From an uncultured Erysipelotrichaceae bacterium (lineage in GTDB: Bacteria; Bacillota_I; Bacilli_A; Acholeplasmatales; Anaeroplasmataceae), in NCBI GenBank assembly GCA_902796895.1, contig CADBQV010000232.1, positions 1 through 8,877 of the forward strand: a stretch of 8,877 bases of DNA. The letters are read 5' to 3'. Under the pieces are notes generated by a model. That model saw only the letters and a list, made by a program, of their open reading frames with translations, was not told the origin of the DNA and did no database searches. Below are positions 1 to 7,114 of this stretch, piece by piece (the stretch's first letter is position 1; each line of letters opens with the position of its first letter). A program made the position numbers and the translations under genes.

Positions 1-873
1 AATAAAGAATTATTAAAGCACTGGATGCCAGTTGATTTATATATCGGTGGTCCTGAACACGCAGTAGGACATTTAATGTATTCAAGAATCTGGAATAGAT
101 ATTTGTATGATAAAGGAATATCTCCAGTTAAAGAACCATTTAAAAAATTAGTTCATCAAGGAATGATTTTAGGTTCTAACGGAATTAAGATGGGTAAGAG
201 ATTCCCTGAATTTGTTATCAATCCATCTGATATCGTTGAAAAATATGGTGCTGATACATTAAGATTATATGAAATGTTTATGGGTCCACTTGAAGCTTCA
301 AAGCCTTGGAGTAATCAAGGTGTAGAAGGAGCAAGAAGATTCTTAGATAGAGTTTATAGATTAATTTGCTTAAATGAATATAAAGCTAAATTTACAGATG
401 AATATGATAAATCACTTGAAAAGATTTATAACCAAACAGTTAAAAAGGTTACAACTGATTTTGAGAATTTAGCATTTAATACAGCAATTAGCCAAATGAT
501 GGTATTTGTAAATGAAGCATATAAAGCAGAAAAATTATATAAAGGCTATTTAGAAGGATTCATTAAATTATTATCTCCTGTTGCTCCACACATCTGCGAA
601 GAATTATGGCAAGAATTAGGTCATGAAGGCACTATCGCATATGAAAAGTGGCCAGAATATGATGAAGCTAAATGTGCTGATGATGAAGTAACTTATGCAG
701 TATCAGTTAATGGTAAATTAAGAGATAAGATTTTAGTAAGCCAATCACTAGATGCTAAAGAAGTAGAAAAAATAGCTTTAGCTCAAGAAAAGATTAAAGC
801 TTACACTGAAGGACATACAATTGTAAAGATTATTGTTGTTCCTAAAAAGATTGTAAATATTGTAATAAAATAA
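1..873 (+). CDS. leuS: leucyl-tRNA synthetase, C-terminal part (5' end outside window)
   Basis: LeuRS joins leucine to tRNA-Leu in the cytoplasm. The frame is open from base 1, ahead of the first ATG at 25, so this is the 3' part of a longer gene. It begins just after where the CP1 editing insert should end, with the class I catalytic-core motifs WMPVDLYIGGPEHA and HLMYSRIWNRYLYDKG. The KMSKS loop follows at 187-201 in the variant form KMGKR, keeping both lysines. Next come YGADTLRLYEMFMGP, typical of bacterial LeuRS, and the helical anticodon-binding domain containing SPVAPHICEELW. The small C-terminal domain that contacts the tRNA contains VSVNGKLRDKI and ends in VVPKKIVNIVIK. The HIGH motif and most of the editing domain lie outside the window. 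No hairpin terminator is visible after the stop, so readthrough toward sufC is possible. Identification is firm. Confidence 0.97.
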   Translation, partial: NKELLKHWMPVDLYIGGPEHAVGHLMYSRIWNRYLYDKGISPVKEPFKKLVHQGMILGSNGIKMGKRFPEFVINPSDIVEKYGADTLRLYEMFMGPLEASKPWSNQGVEGARRFLDRVYRLICLNEYKAKFTDEYDKSLEKIYNQTVKKVTTDFENLAFNTAISQMMVFVNEAYKAEKLYKGYLEGFIKLLSPVAPHICEELWQELGHEGTIAYEKWPEYDEAKCADDEVTYAVSVNGKLRDKILVSQSLDAKEVEKIALAQEKIKAYTEGHTIVKIIVVPKKIVNIVIK

Positions 874-938
874 TATTTTAGTAACATTTAAAAATAATAA
901 AAAGGCAATTTATATTGATTTAAATTTAGATTAATAGC

Positions 939-967
939 TATATAGAATTATTTGGTGATGTTAAAAT
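939..967 (+). promoter_or_regulatory. candidate promoter of the suf operon (extended -10)
   Basis: The 131-base gap between leuS and sufC (874-1004) holds one reasonable promoter. An extended -10, TGTTAAAAT at 959-967 (hexamer TAAAAT, 962-967), lies 17 bases after a poor -35 (TATATA, 939-944). It would start RNA near 974 and give a leader of about 31 bases carrying the AGAGG ribosome site at 992-996. An alternative pair is TTGATT at 915-920 with TATATA at 939-944 (spacer 18). AT-rich DNA makes chance matches common. I see no operator, riboswitch or terminator in the rest of the gap. Confidence 0.35.
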
Positions 968-1004
968 TTATTATTCTAAAAAATACGAAATAGAGGTTTA
1001 GAAT

Positions 1005-1823
1005 ATGGATGTATTAGAAATAAAAGATCTACATGCTAGAGTAGAAGAAAAAGAAATATTAAAGGGAATAAATTTGACAATAAAAACTGGTGAGGTTCAC
1101 GCAATAATGGGTCCTAACGGTGCTGGTAAATCAACATTATCATCTGTTATTATGGGACAACCTAGATATAAAATAACATCAGGAGATATTCTTCTAAATG
1201 GTAAATCAATTTTAAATTTAGCTGTTGATGAACGTGCAAGACTAGGCTTATTTTTAGCATATCAATATCCAATGGAGGTTCCTGGTGTAACAAATAGTGA
1301 TTTTATCCGTGCTGCAATGAAGGCAACATCAGGTAAAAACCCTTCTCTTTTTACATTCATTAAAGAATATGATAAGGCAACAGCAGAATTAAAAATGCCT
1401 GAGGATTTAGCTCATAGATATTTAAATGAAGGCTTTTCTGGTGGTGAAAAGAAGAGAAATGAGATATTACAAATGAAAATGCTAAAGCCTAAATTTGGTA
1501 TCTTAGATGAAATTGATTCAGGCTTAGATGTTGATGCCTTAAGAATCGTTGGAGAAAATGTTTATAGTATGGTTAATGATTCATTTGGTTGTCTTTTAAT
1601 CACACATTACCAAAGATTATTAGATTATATTAAACCTACACACGTTCATGTTTTAATCAATGGTAAAATTGTTAAAACAGGTTCTAATGAATTAATAACT
1701 AAAATTGATAATTATGGTTATGATTGGGTAAAAGAGGAGCTAGGTATCACTATTGATACAGAAGAAGAAAAGAAGACCCACGCAATTCTTGGCTCTTGCG
1801 CTCATAACCCAAATGTAAAATAA
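1005..1823 (+). CDS. sufC: SufC, Fe-S cluster assembly ATPase
   Basis: SufC is the cytosolic ABC-type ATPase of the SufBCD scaffold; ATP binding makes it dimerise and remodel SufB-SufD during cluster assembly. All ABC motifs are present: Walker A GPNGAGKST (residues 36-44), Q-loop Gln87 in AYQYPMEVPG, the SufC-type signature FSGGEKKRNEILQ (144-156), Walker B with its glutamate in ILDEIDSGLD (166-175), and H-loop His201 in ITHYQR. The start at 1005 follows AGAGG by 8 bases and gives the normal SufC N terminus. At 272 residues it is longer than common SufC (about 245-261). The extra length is a tail after the usual GYDWVKEELGI end, acidic and lysine-rich, closing with LGSCAHNPNVK. It is the first gene of the suf operon and is separated from sufD by one base. 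Confidence 0.97.
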   Translation: MDVLEIKDLHARVEEKEILKGINLTIKTGEVHAIMGPNGAGKSTLSSVIMGQPRYKITSGDILLNGKSILNLAVDERARLGLFLAYQYPMEVPGVTNSDFIRAAMKATSGKNPSLFTFIKEYDKATAELKMPEDLAHRYLNEGFSGGEKKRNEILQMKMLKPKFGILDEIDSGLDVDALRIVGENVYSMVNDSFGCLLITHYQRLLDYIKPTHVHVLINGKIVKTGSNELITKIDNYGYDWVKEELGITIDTEEEKKTHAILGSCAHNPNVK

Positions 1824-1824
1824 A

Positions 1825-2604
1825 ATGTTAAATGTTAAAAACATAGCTGAATTGGGTCTTTCAGCTGAAGGATTTTATCAAATTATTGATAATGAATTAT
1901 ATGAAATAAATAGTGATTGTAGAGTATGCGTAGAAAAAAATGTTAACGCAAGAATTATTGATACATCAAATAAGGCTAATATAGTTATTTATGTTTTAGA
2001 AGATTCTAAATTAGATTATACAATCTTAAATAGTAATAATTCAGAAAGAACATTCTTTATAAAAGGTGAATTAAATATTAATGAAATTGAAATAGGTGAA
2101 TCTAATTCAGTTACTAAAGCTAATTTAATGAAGCCTTATTCTACATTCAATTCTAAAGTATTAATTATCAATGATAATAAAAATTCTAATTATGAAATAT
2201 ATGTTAATCACCAAGCTAAATATACTAAATCGAATATATATAATTTTGGTTTAAGTATGAATGATGCAAACATTAAATTTGATATTACAGGTAAAATTAA
2301 TAAAGGAATGTCAAAATCTAATTGTGAGCAATTATCACGTGGTGTTGTAATAGGCAATTCAACAGTTGAAGCAAAGCCTATTTTATTGATAGACGAATAT
2401 GATTGTATCGCTCATCATGGTGCTTCAATTGGCAAGATGAGTGATGATGATTTATTTTATTTAATGTCTAGAGGATTAACTAAAAATGAAGCTTTCTTTT
2501 TAATTTTAAAAGGTATTGTTAAGCCTTTTACTGATAGACTTCCTATTGATAGTTTAAAGGATGAAGTATTAGAAAGCATTAATAATATGATTGAGAAGGG
2601 ATAA
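1825..2604 (+). CDS. sufD: SufD-like Fe-S scaffold protein, shortened form
   Basis: SufD is a SufB paralogue that pairs with SufB on the SufC dimer to form the cluster-building scaffold. The C-terminal core is clear: EQLSRGVVIGNSTVEAKPIL (169-188), YDCIAHHGASIGKMSDDDLF (192-211), then [12 protein letters not shown] and a helical end. His198 aligns with E. coli SufD His360, which is important for cluster assembly. The protein has only 259 residues, against about 420-440 for typical SufD. The missing part is the N-terminal helical region and some of the beta-helix. The frame is unbroken, starts one base after sufC and stops one base before sufS, so this looks like a real short form rather than a truncated pseudogene. 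No clear Shine-Dalgarno precedes the ATG, so translation probably depends on coupling to sufC. The role comes from motifs and position. Confidence 0.88.
   Translation: MLNVKNIAELGLSAEGFYQIIDNELYEINSDCRVCVEKNVNARIIDTSNKANIVIYVLEDSKLDYTILNSNNSERTFFIKGELNINEIEIGESNSVTKANLMKPYSTFNSKVLIINDNKNSNYEIYVNHQAKYTKSNIYNFGLSMNDANIKFDITGKINKGMSKSNCEQLSRGVVIGNSTVEAKPILLIDEYDCIAHHGASIGKMSDDDLFYLMSRGLTKNEAFFLILKGIVKPFTDRLPIDSLKDEVLESINNMIEKG
2594..2600 (+). promoter_or_regulatory. ribosome binding site fixing the sufS start at 2606
   Basis: AGAAGGG lies inside the last codons of sufD, 5 bases before ATG 2606. It favours that ATG over the in-frame TTG at 2591, which would only add MRRDK. Confidence 0.8.
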
Positions 2605-2605
2605 A

Positions 2606-3811
2606 ATGGATTTAAGTATATATAGAAAAGATTTCCCAGTTTTAAATGATAATAGTGAACTTGCATACTTAGATAATGCAGCCATGGCATTAAAGCCATA
2701 TCCTGTAATTGATGCGGTTGATAATTATTATAAAAAATATGGTGTAAATGTTCATAGAGGTGTTTATAAGCTTTCTTATGAAGCAACTGATTTATATGAA
2801 CAAGCAAGAGAAGAAATTGCTAAATTCATTAATGCTTCATTTGAAGAAATTGTATTTACAAGAGGTGCATCTCAAAGCTTAAACCTAGTTGCATCTAGCT
2901 ATGGCCTTAATTTCTTAAATGAAGGTGATGAGGTTATTACTACAGAGCTTGAACATCATTCAAGCCATATGCCTTGGTTTAATGTTTGTAATATTAAAAA
3001 AGCTAAATTAAAATATATCCCTTTAAATGAAGAAGGAAGAATAACAGTTGAAGCATTTAAAAGTGTTTTAACTAAAAATACTAAGGTTGTTGCCATAACA
3101 TATGTTTCTAATGTAATGGGATATATTACACCAATTAAAGAAATTATTAAGCTTGCTCATGAAGTAGGTGCTATAGTTACTCTTGATGGTGCACAAGCAG
3201 TACCACATATGTCTGTTGATGTAAAAGAATTAGATTGTGATTTCTTATCTTTTTCAGGACATAAATTATGTGGTCCTACAGGAATTGGTGTTTTATATGG
3301 AAAAAAAGCATTATTAGACAAAATGCCTCCAATTGAATTTGGTGGTGATATGGCTGATACAGTTAGAAAGGATATGCAAACATATAAAGCTACACCTTAT
3401 AAATTTGAAACAGGTACACCAATTATCGCTGGTGCGATAGGACTTGCAGCTGCATGTAAATATTTAAAACAAATTGGCCTAGATAATATTAGTAAATATG
3501 AATATGAATTAAAAACTAAGGCAATTAATGAATTAAAGAAAATTAAAGGAATTAAAATATATAATGAAACTGCAGAAACAGGTATTATATCTTTCAATTT
3601 AGAAGATGTACATCCTCATGATGCAGCTTCAGTATTTGATAATAATAATGTATGTATTAGAGCAGGACATCACTGTGCACAATTAATAACAACTTGGTTA
3701 AATACAATTGGTACAGTAAGAGCGTCTTTCTATTTTTACAATACAGAAGAGGATATTAAAAAATTTATCAAGGGTGTAAAAGACGCAATCGAATTCTTTG
3801 GTAAATTTTAG
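2606..3811 (+). CDS. sufS: SufS cysteine desulfurase
   Basis: SufS is a PLP-dependent class V aminotransferase-fold enzyme that turns L-cysteine into alanine and holds the sulfur as a persulfide on its own cysteine, then passes it to SufU. From ATG 2606 it has 401 residues, normal for the family. The N terminus YRKDFPVLN and AYLDNAAMALKP are typical. His117 in ELEHHSSHMPW stacks on PLP, Asp194 and Gln197 in LDGAQAVPH bind the cofactor, and Lys220 in SFSGHKLCGPTG forms the Schiff base. The active cysteine is Cys357 in RAGHHCAQ. These features match group II (SufS type) desulfurases, with the short active loop that needs a partner acceptor. The gene sits one base after sufD and directly before sufU, its expected sulfur acceptor. 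Confidence 0.98.
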   Translation: MDLSIYRKDFPVLNDNSELAYLDNAAMALKPYPVIDAVDNYYKKYGVNVHRGVYKLSYEATDLYEQAREEIAKFINASFEEIVFTRGASQSLNLVASSYGLNFLNEGDEVITTELEHHSSHMPWFNVCNIKKAKLKYIPLNEEGRITVEAFKSVLTKNTKVVAITYVSNVMGYITPIKEIIKLAHEVGAIVTLDGAQAVPHMSVDVKELDCDFLSFSGHKLCGPTGIGVLYGKKALLDKMPPIEFGGDMADTVRKDMQTYKATPYKFETGTPIIAGAIGLAAACKYLKQIGLDNISKYEYELKTKAINELKKIKGIKIYNETAETGIISFNLEDVHPHDAASVFDNNNVCIRAGHHCAQLITTWLNTIGTVRASFYFYNTEEDIKKFIKGVKDAIEFFGKF

Positions 3812-3815
3812 GAGG
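3810..3815 (+). promoter_or_regulatory. strong ribosome binding site of sufU
   Basis: AGGAGG begins within the sufS stop codon (TAG, 3809-3811) and lies 6 bases before ATG 3822. It sets the sufU start there rather than at the upstream in-frame GTG at 3798. Confidence 0.85.
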
Positions 3816-3821
3816 CATAAA

Positions 3822-4262
3822 ATGGATTTAAATGCATTATATAGAGCTGTTATTATGGATAATTATAAAAATCCTAAAAATAAAGGCTTAGTAAAAACTG
3901 ATAAATACCATTTCGTACATTTAAATAATCCATCATGTGGCGATGATATGAATGTTGAAATCTATATTGAAGATGGCATTGTAAAAGAAGTTCATCATGA
4001 TGGTCATGGCTGTTCTATTTGCTGTTCTAGTGCTTCAGTAATGAGTGAGACATTAACTGGTAAAACAGTTAGTGAAGCTAAAAAGCTTATTGCTGAATTC
4101 TATGAATTAGTAATGGGAAAAGAACCAGAGGATGAAGAAGCACTTGGTGAAGCTATTGCATATATGGGAGTTAAAGATTTCCCAGCAAGAATTAAATGTG
4201 CTACATTATCATGGAAAGCTATTGAAAAGGCTATAAGTGAGGTGGAGTCAAATGGCAAATAA
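3822..4262 (+). CDS. sufU: SufU, zinc-dependent sulfur-transfer protein
   Basis: SufU is the sulfur acceptor of SufS in Gram-positive SUF systems. Its zinc site docks to SufS, swaps a ligand, and one zinc-site cysteine receives the persulfide. The protein has 146 residues, matching the usual length of about 147. The start [20 protein letters not shown] is typical. Zinc ligands by alignment are Cys39 and Asp41 in NPSCGDDM, Cys64 in GHGCSICC, and Cys126 in RIKCATLSW. The insert [12 protein letters not shown] between residues 99 and 110 marks SufU as opposed to IscU. An oddity is that Cys64 is followed by two more cysteines (Cys67, Cys68) where SufU proteins I know read CSIS or CAIS. The 3' end overlaps sufB by 11 bases. 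Confidence 0.96.
   Translation: MDLNALYRAVIMDNYKNPKNKGLVKTDKYHFVHLNNPSCGDDMNVEIYIEDGIVKEVHHDGHGCSICCSSASVMSETLTGKTVSEAKKLIAEFYELVMGKEPEDEEALGEAIAYMGVKDFPARIKCATLSWKAIEKAISEVESNGK
4240..4247 (+). promoter_or_regulatory. ribosome binding site fixing the sufB start at 4252
   Basis: AGGTGGAG within the 3' end of sufU lies 4 bases before ATG 4252. The in-frame GTG at 4237 overlaps this site and would only add MRWSQ, so ATG 4252 is preferred. Confidence 0.75.
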
Positions 4263-5655
4263 TGAAACAAAAGATATAATTGGCGATTATAAATATGGCT
4301 TTAAAACTGACGCTAAAACAGTTATATCATCTGGCGTTGGCTTATCTAGAGAGGTTGTAGAATTTATCTCTAAGGCTAAGGGTGAACCAGATTGGATGAA
4401 AGAATTTAGATTAAAGGCATATGATGCATTCTTAGAATTAAAAAATCCAAACTGGGGTCCTAATTTATCTGGTATTGATTTTCAAGAATATACTTATTAT
4501 ATAAAATCAACTGAAAAGACAGAAGCATCATGGGATGATGTACCACAAAATATCAGAGAAACATTTGAAAAATTAGGTATTCCTGAGGCAGAAGCTAAAT
4601 ATTTAGCAGGTACTTCAACACAATTTGAAAGTGAAGTAGTATACCACAATAATTTAAAAGAATTAACTGATTTAGGTGTAATATTTTGCGATACAGATAC
4701 AGCTGTAAGATTATATCCTGAATTAGTAAAAAAATATATTGGTACACTTGTTCCTTATACAGATAATAAATATGCAGCCTTAAATAGTGCTGTATGGTCT
4801 GGTGGTTCATTTATTTATGTACCTAAGGGTGTAAAGCTTGAAAAGCCTGTTCAATCTTATTTTAGAATTAATAGTGAAAGAATGGGTCAATTTGAAAGAA
4901 CATTAATAATTGTAGATGATGATGCTGATATTCATTATGTAGAGGGCTGTACTGCACCACTATATTCAAAAGATTCACTTCATGCTGCAGTTGTAGAAAT
5001 ATTTGTTGGAAAAAGAGCTCATTGTAGATATTCTACAGTTCAAAACTGGTCTAATAATATCGTAAATCTAGTTACAAAAAGAACTATTGTTGACGATGAT
5101 GGTCATATGGAATGGATTGACGGAAACGTTGGTTCTGGTATTAATATGAAATATCCTGCATGTATTTTAAAGGGTAAAAATTCAAAAGGAACAACTATTA
5201 CAGTTGCTTTTGCTGGAGAAGAACAATATCAAGATACAGGCGCTAAAATGATTCATCTTGGTGAAAATTCAACATCAAGAATCATCTCTAAAAGTATTTG
5301 TAGAGGTGGAGGAAAGGTTAATTATAGAGGCCTTGTATCATGTGGTAAAACCGCAAGTCATTCAAGAAGCCATATTGAATGTGATACATTAATATTAGAT
5401 AATATTTCAACATCTGATACTATACCTACAAACATCGGTAAAAATGATGATATGTATATTGAGCACGAAGCTACAGTATCTAAAATTAATGAAGATCAAT
5501 TATTTTATTTAATGTCTAGAGGCTTAACTGAAGCTGAAGCTACTGAAATGATTGTAATGGGATTTATTGAACCATTCTCAAAAGAACTTCCAATGGAATA
5601 TGCAGTAGAGCTTAATAGATTAATTAAACTTGAAATGGTTAATTCAATAGGATAA
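4252..5655 (+). CDS. sufB: SufB, Fe-S cluster scaffold
   Basis: SufB is the main scaffold subunit on which the nascent cluster is built, in complex with SufC and SufD. It has 467 residues, close to the usual 465-495. The N-terminal helical region includes [20 protein letters not shown] and the conserved [14 protein letters not shown] (44-57). The beta-helix core contains [40 protein letters not shown] (Cys233, matching E. coli Cys254) and [10 protein letters not shown]. Cys377 in [10 protein letters not shown] aligns with E. coli Cys405, an essential cluster-assembly residue. The IEHEAT segment (Glu404, His405, Glu406) matches E. coli 432-434 with the same 27-residue spacing. The end [20 protein letters not shown] is typical. 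It is the last gene of the operon, with a terminator right after the stop. Confidence 0.98.
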   Translation: MANNETKDIIGDYKYGFKTDAKTVISSGVGLSREVVEFISKAKGEPDWMKEFRLKAYDAFLELKNPNWGPNLSGIDFQEYTYYIKSTEKTEASWDDVPQNIRETFEKLGIPEAEAKYLAGTSTQFESEVVYHNNLKELTDLGVIFCDTDTAVRLYPELVKKYIGTLVPYTDNKYAALNSAVWSGGSFIYVPKGVKLEKPVQSYFRINSERMGQFERTLIIVDDDADIHYVEGCTAPLYSKDSLHAAVVEIFVGKRAHCRYSTVQNWSNNIVNLVTKRTIVDDDGHMEWIDGNVGSGINMKYPACILKGKNSKGTTITVAFAGEEQYQDTGAKMIHLGENSTSRIISKSICRGGGKVNYRGLVSCGKTASHSRSHIECDTLILDNISTSDTIPTNIGKNDDMYIEHEATVSKINEDQLFYLMSRGLTEAEATEMIVMGFIEPFSKELPMEYAVELNRLIKLEMVNSIG

Positions 5656-5658
5656 AAT
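5630..5658 (+). promoter_or_regulatory. candidate promoter of the methyltransferase gene, overlapping the sufB end and the terminator
   Basis: TTGAAA (5630-5635), a 17-base spacer and TAAAAT (5653-5658) match the housekeeping consensus at 5 of 6 bases in each box. RNA would begin near 5665, inside the left arm of the suf terminator, so it could form only a 4-bp remnant of that hairpin. Only 13 bases lie between the terminator and the next start codon, too few for a promoter, which makes this position plausible. It could still be a chance match in AT-rich DNA. Confidence 0.42.
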
Positions 5659-5683
5659 AAAAACAGGAGAAATCCTGTTTTTT
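5659..5683 (+). terminator. rho-independent terminator of the suf operon
   Basis: A perfect 10-bp stem (5659-5668 with 5673-5682) closed by a GAAA tetraloop runs into TTTTTT (5678-5683). It starts 4 bases after the sufB stop and ends 13 bases before the next gene. Confidence 0.93.
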
Positions 5684-5696
5684 AAATGGTGAGAAT

Positions 5697-6398
5697 ATGG
5701 AAATAATATCAAAGGATAACCCAAGGGTAAAAGAATTATCTAAATTAAATATTCATAAATATAGAGAAGAAGAAAAAATGTTTTTAGTAGAAGGAAAGCA
5801 TCTAGTTACTGAAGCAAAAAATGCAGGTGTATTGATTGAAGCTTTTTCAACTACAAAAAAAGAAGGATATACTTTACTAAGTATACCTGTGATGAATAAA
5901 ATATGTAATACATCAACTACAGTAAGTGAAATTGGTTTATGTAAATATATAGAGAAAAAAGAATTAAAAGATAAAATATTAATTTTAGATAGAATTCAAG
6001 ATCCAGGTAATTTAGGATCACTTTTAAGAAGTGCATATGCATTTGGCTTTGAAACAGTAATACTTGGTAATGGTTCATGTGATATATATAATGATAAAGT
6101 AATTCGTTCAAGCCAAGGAGCTATATTTAAATTAAATTTTATTAATGCTAATTTAATTGAATTCATTCCTACATTAAAGGATTATATTGTATATGGTACT
6201 AATGTAAGAAAAGGAATAAGTGTAAATGATTGTATTAAAAATAAAAAAATTGCCTTAGTACTTGGCAATGAGGGAAGCGGAATAAGCGATGATGTTGATA
6301 ATTTAATTAAGGATAATATCTATATTCCACTTAATAATACAGAAAGCTTAAATGTTTGTGTTGCAGGATCAATTTTAATGTATGAATTAAGCAAATAA
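5697..6398 (+). CDS. TrmH/SpoU-family RNA 2'-O-ribose methyltransferase
   Basis: This is a SPOUT-class enzyme that moves a methyl group from S-adenosylmethionine to a ribose 2'-OH of rRNA or tRNA; the target cannot be read from the sequence. The N-terminal substrate-binding domain (about 1-90) has NPRVKELSKL and MFLVEGKHLVTEA. The knotted catalytic domain has the three SpoU motifs: motif 1 LDRIQDPGNLGSLLRSAYAFG with Asn105 and Arg111, motif 2 LVLGNEGSGIS (188-197), and motif 3 IPLNNTESLNVCVAGSILMY (210-229). RSSQGAIFKL (137-146) is also typical. At 233 residues it is slightly short for the RlmB/YsgA type (about 245-250). The ribosome site is a weak GGTGAG (5688-5693) only 3 bases before ATG. 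It converges on def and shares a terminator with it. It is closest by feel to B. subtilis YsgA-like proteins, so no symbol is assigned. Confidence 0.93.
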   Translation: MEIISKDNPRVKELSKLNIHKYREEEKMFLVEGKHLVTEAKNAGVLIEAFSTTKKEGYTLLSIPVMNKICNTSTTVSEIGLCKYIEKKELKDKILILDRIQDPGNLGSLLRSAYAFGFETVILGNGSCDIYNDKVIRSSQGAIFKLNFINANLIEFIPTLKDYIVYGTNVRKGISVNDCIKNKKIALVLGNEGSGISDDVDNLIKDNIYIPLNNTESLNVCVAGSILMYELSK

Positions 6399-6427
6399 GG
6401 ACTTCATTTGAAGTCCTTATTATTTTT
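6394..6427. terminator. shared hairpin terminator between the methyltransferase gene and def
   Basis: A perfect 12-bp stem (6394-6405 with 6410-6421) has an ATTT loop. On the plus strand it is followed by TATTTTT, a good terminator for the methyltransferase gene. On the minus strand the following tract is weaker (AUUUGC), so termination of def may be less efficient. The plus-strand stop TAA (6396-6398) is in the left arm and the def stop (6422-6420) runs into the right arm. Confidence 0.88.
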
Positions 6428-7034
6428 CATTTTCTTTAGTTTCTTCGTCATCTTCATCAACAGTATATAAAGGTAAGATATTAGGATCTAAATCACTAAC
6501 CTTATACATTTTAGATGTATATAATATACCATCTAGATGATCATATTCATGTTGGAATACTATAGCAGGATATCCTACTAATGTCATTGTAATATTTTTA
6601 CATTTATTTGTAGAATAATCAAATTGAATTGCTTTAAATTTGATTGCAGCATATCTTGGTGTTACTAAACCTTCAGTATTTCTTGTTACTGAAAGACAAC
6701 CCTCACCATCAGGAAGATATGTCATTTCTTCACTATGTGCTACAATTTGAGGATTGATAAATGCATACATATATTTTTTTTGTTTTTCATCTAAAAAATC
6801 TGTAGCGTTCATCGCAAACATTCTTTTATTAACACCAACTTGTGGTGCGGCTATACCTACGCCTGGACGTATTTTATATTTTTTTGCTAAATCATCTACT
6901 TCACTTATAATCATATATTCATATAAGCCACGAATACAATTTAATTCATCTTCTGATAAAGGTAATCTAACCTTTTCACATTTCTCGTTTAATGATTTAG
7001 TTCCTTCTTTAACAATATCATTATCTAAATACAT
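6420..7034 (-). CDS. def: peptide deformylase, long Gram-positive (type 2) form
   Basis: Def removes the formyl group from the starting methionine of new proteins at the ribosome exit. The three signature motifs are present: motif 1 GVGIAAPQVG (58-67), motif 2 EGCLS (111-115) and motif 3 HEYDH (162-166). The metal ligands are Cys113, His162 and His166, and Glu163 is the catalytic base. At 204 residues with a long insert after motif 1 (FLDEKQKKYMYAFINPQIV), it fits type 2 deformylases of Gram-positive bacteria rather than the shorter E. coli type. The last dozen residues are very acidic (DEDDEETKENEK) and probably disordered. The ATG at 7034 follows AGGTGA (7046-7041) by 6 bases. It is convergent with the methyltransferase gene and divergent from the YlbF-like gene, so it is probably transcribed alone. 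Confidence 0.97.
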   Translation of the reverse strand: MYLDNDIVKEGTKSLNEKCEKVRLPLSEDELNCIRGLYEYMIISEVDDLAKKYKIRPGVGIAAPQVGVNKRMFAMNATDFLDEKQKKYMYAFINPQIVAHSEEMTYLPDGEGCLSVTRNTEGLVTPRYAAIKFKAIQFDYSTNKCKNITMTLVGYPAIVFQHEYDHLDGILYTSKMYKVSDLDPNILPLYTVDEDDEETKENEK

Positions 7035-7051
7035 AATTTATCACCTATGTC

Positions 7052-7060
7052 ATTATATCA
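7052..7060 (-). promoter_or_regulatory. candidate def promoter (extended -10)
   Basis: Read on the minus strand this is TGATATAAT, a perfect -10 hexamer with the TG extension. No good -35 box is seen 16-18 bases upstream, which extended -10 promoters tolerate. Predicted RNA start is near 7045, within or next to the AGGTGA ribosome site, giving a leader of only about 11 bases. Confidence 0.45.
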
Positions 7061-7085
7061 TAAGTTTAATTTTAAATCTATAAAC

Positions 7086-7114
7086 TTGAAAAAATAGAAG
7101 AATATAAATATAAT
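7086..7114 (+). promoter_or_regulatory. promoter of the YlbF-like gene
   Basis: TTGAAA (7086-7091), a 17-base spacer and a perfect TATAAT (7109-7114). Predicted start is near 7121, exactly at GGTGA (7121-7125), the only ribosome-site-like sequence, so the leader would be about 9 bases. It is divergent from the def promoter. Confidence 0.6.

Noticed and set aside
874..1004. Possible terminator or regulatory RNA between leuS and sufC
   Set aside because: The gap is AT-rich but I find no stable hairpin with a T tract and no riboswitch-like conserved block, only weak promoter matches.
2457..2807. Minus-strand open frame across the sufD/sufS junction
   Set aside because: It is fully antisense to two well-supported genes, shows no family motif and is explained by AT-rich codon use.
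4595..4810. Minus-strand open frame inside sufB (similar ones at 3397-3597 and 5917-6111)
   Set aside because: Low-complexity Leu/Ile/Tyr-rich translations opposite conserved genes are typical shadows.
5380..5382. Suspected loss of the essential SufB cysteine (E. coli Cys405)
   Set aside because: A first alignment placed a glycine there. Correct spacing to the EHEAT motif (27 residues) puts Cys377 at that position, so it is conserved.
6754..7083. Plus-strand open frame of 109 codons opposite def
   Set aside because: It mirrors the deformylase coding sequence and has no ribosome site or recognisable motif.
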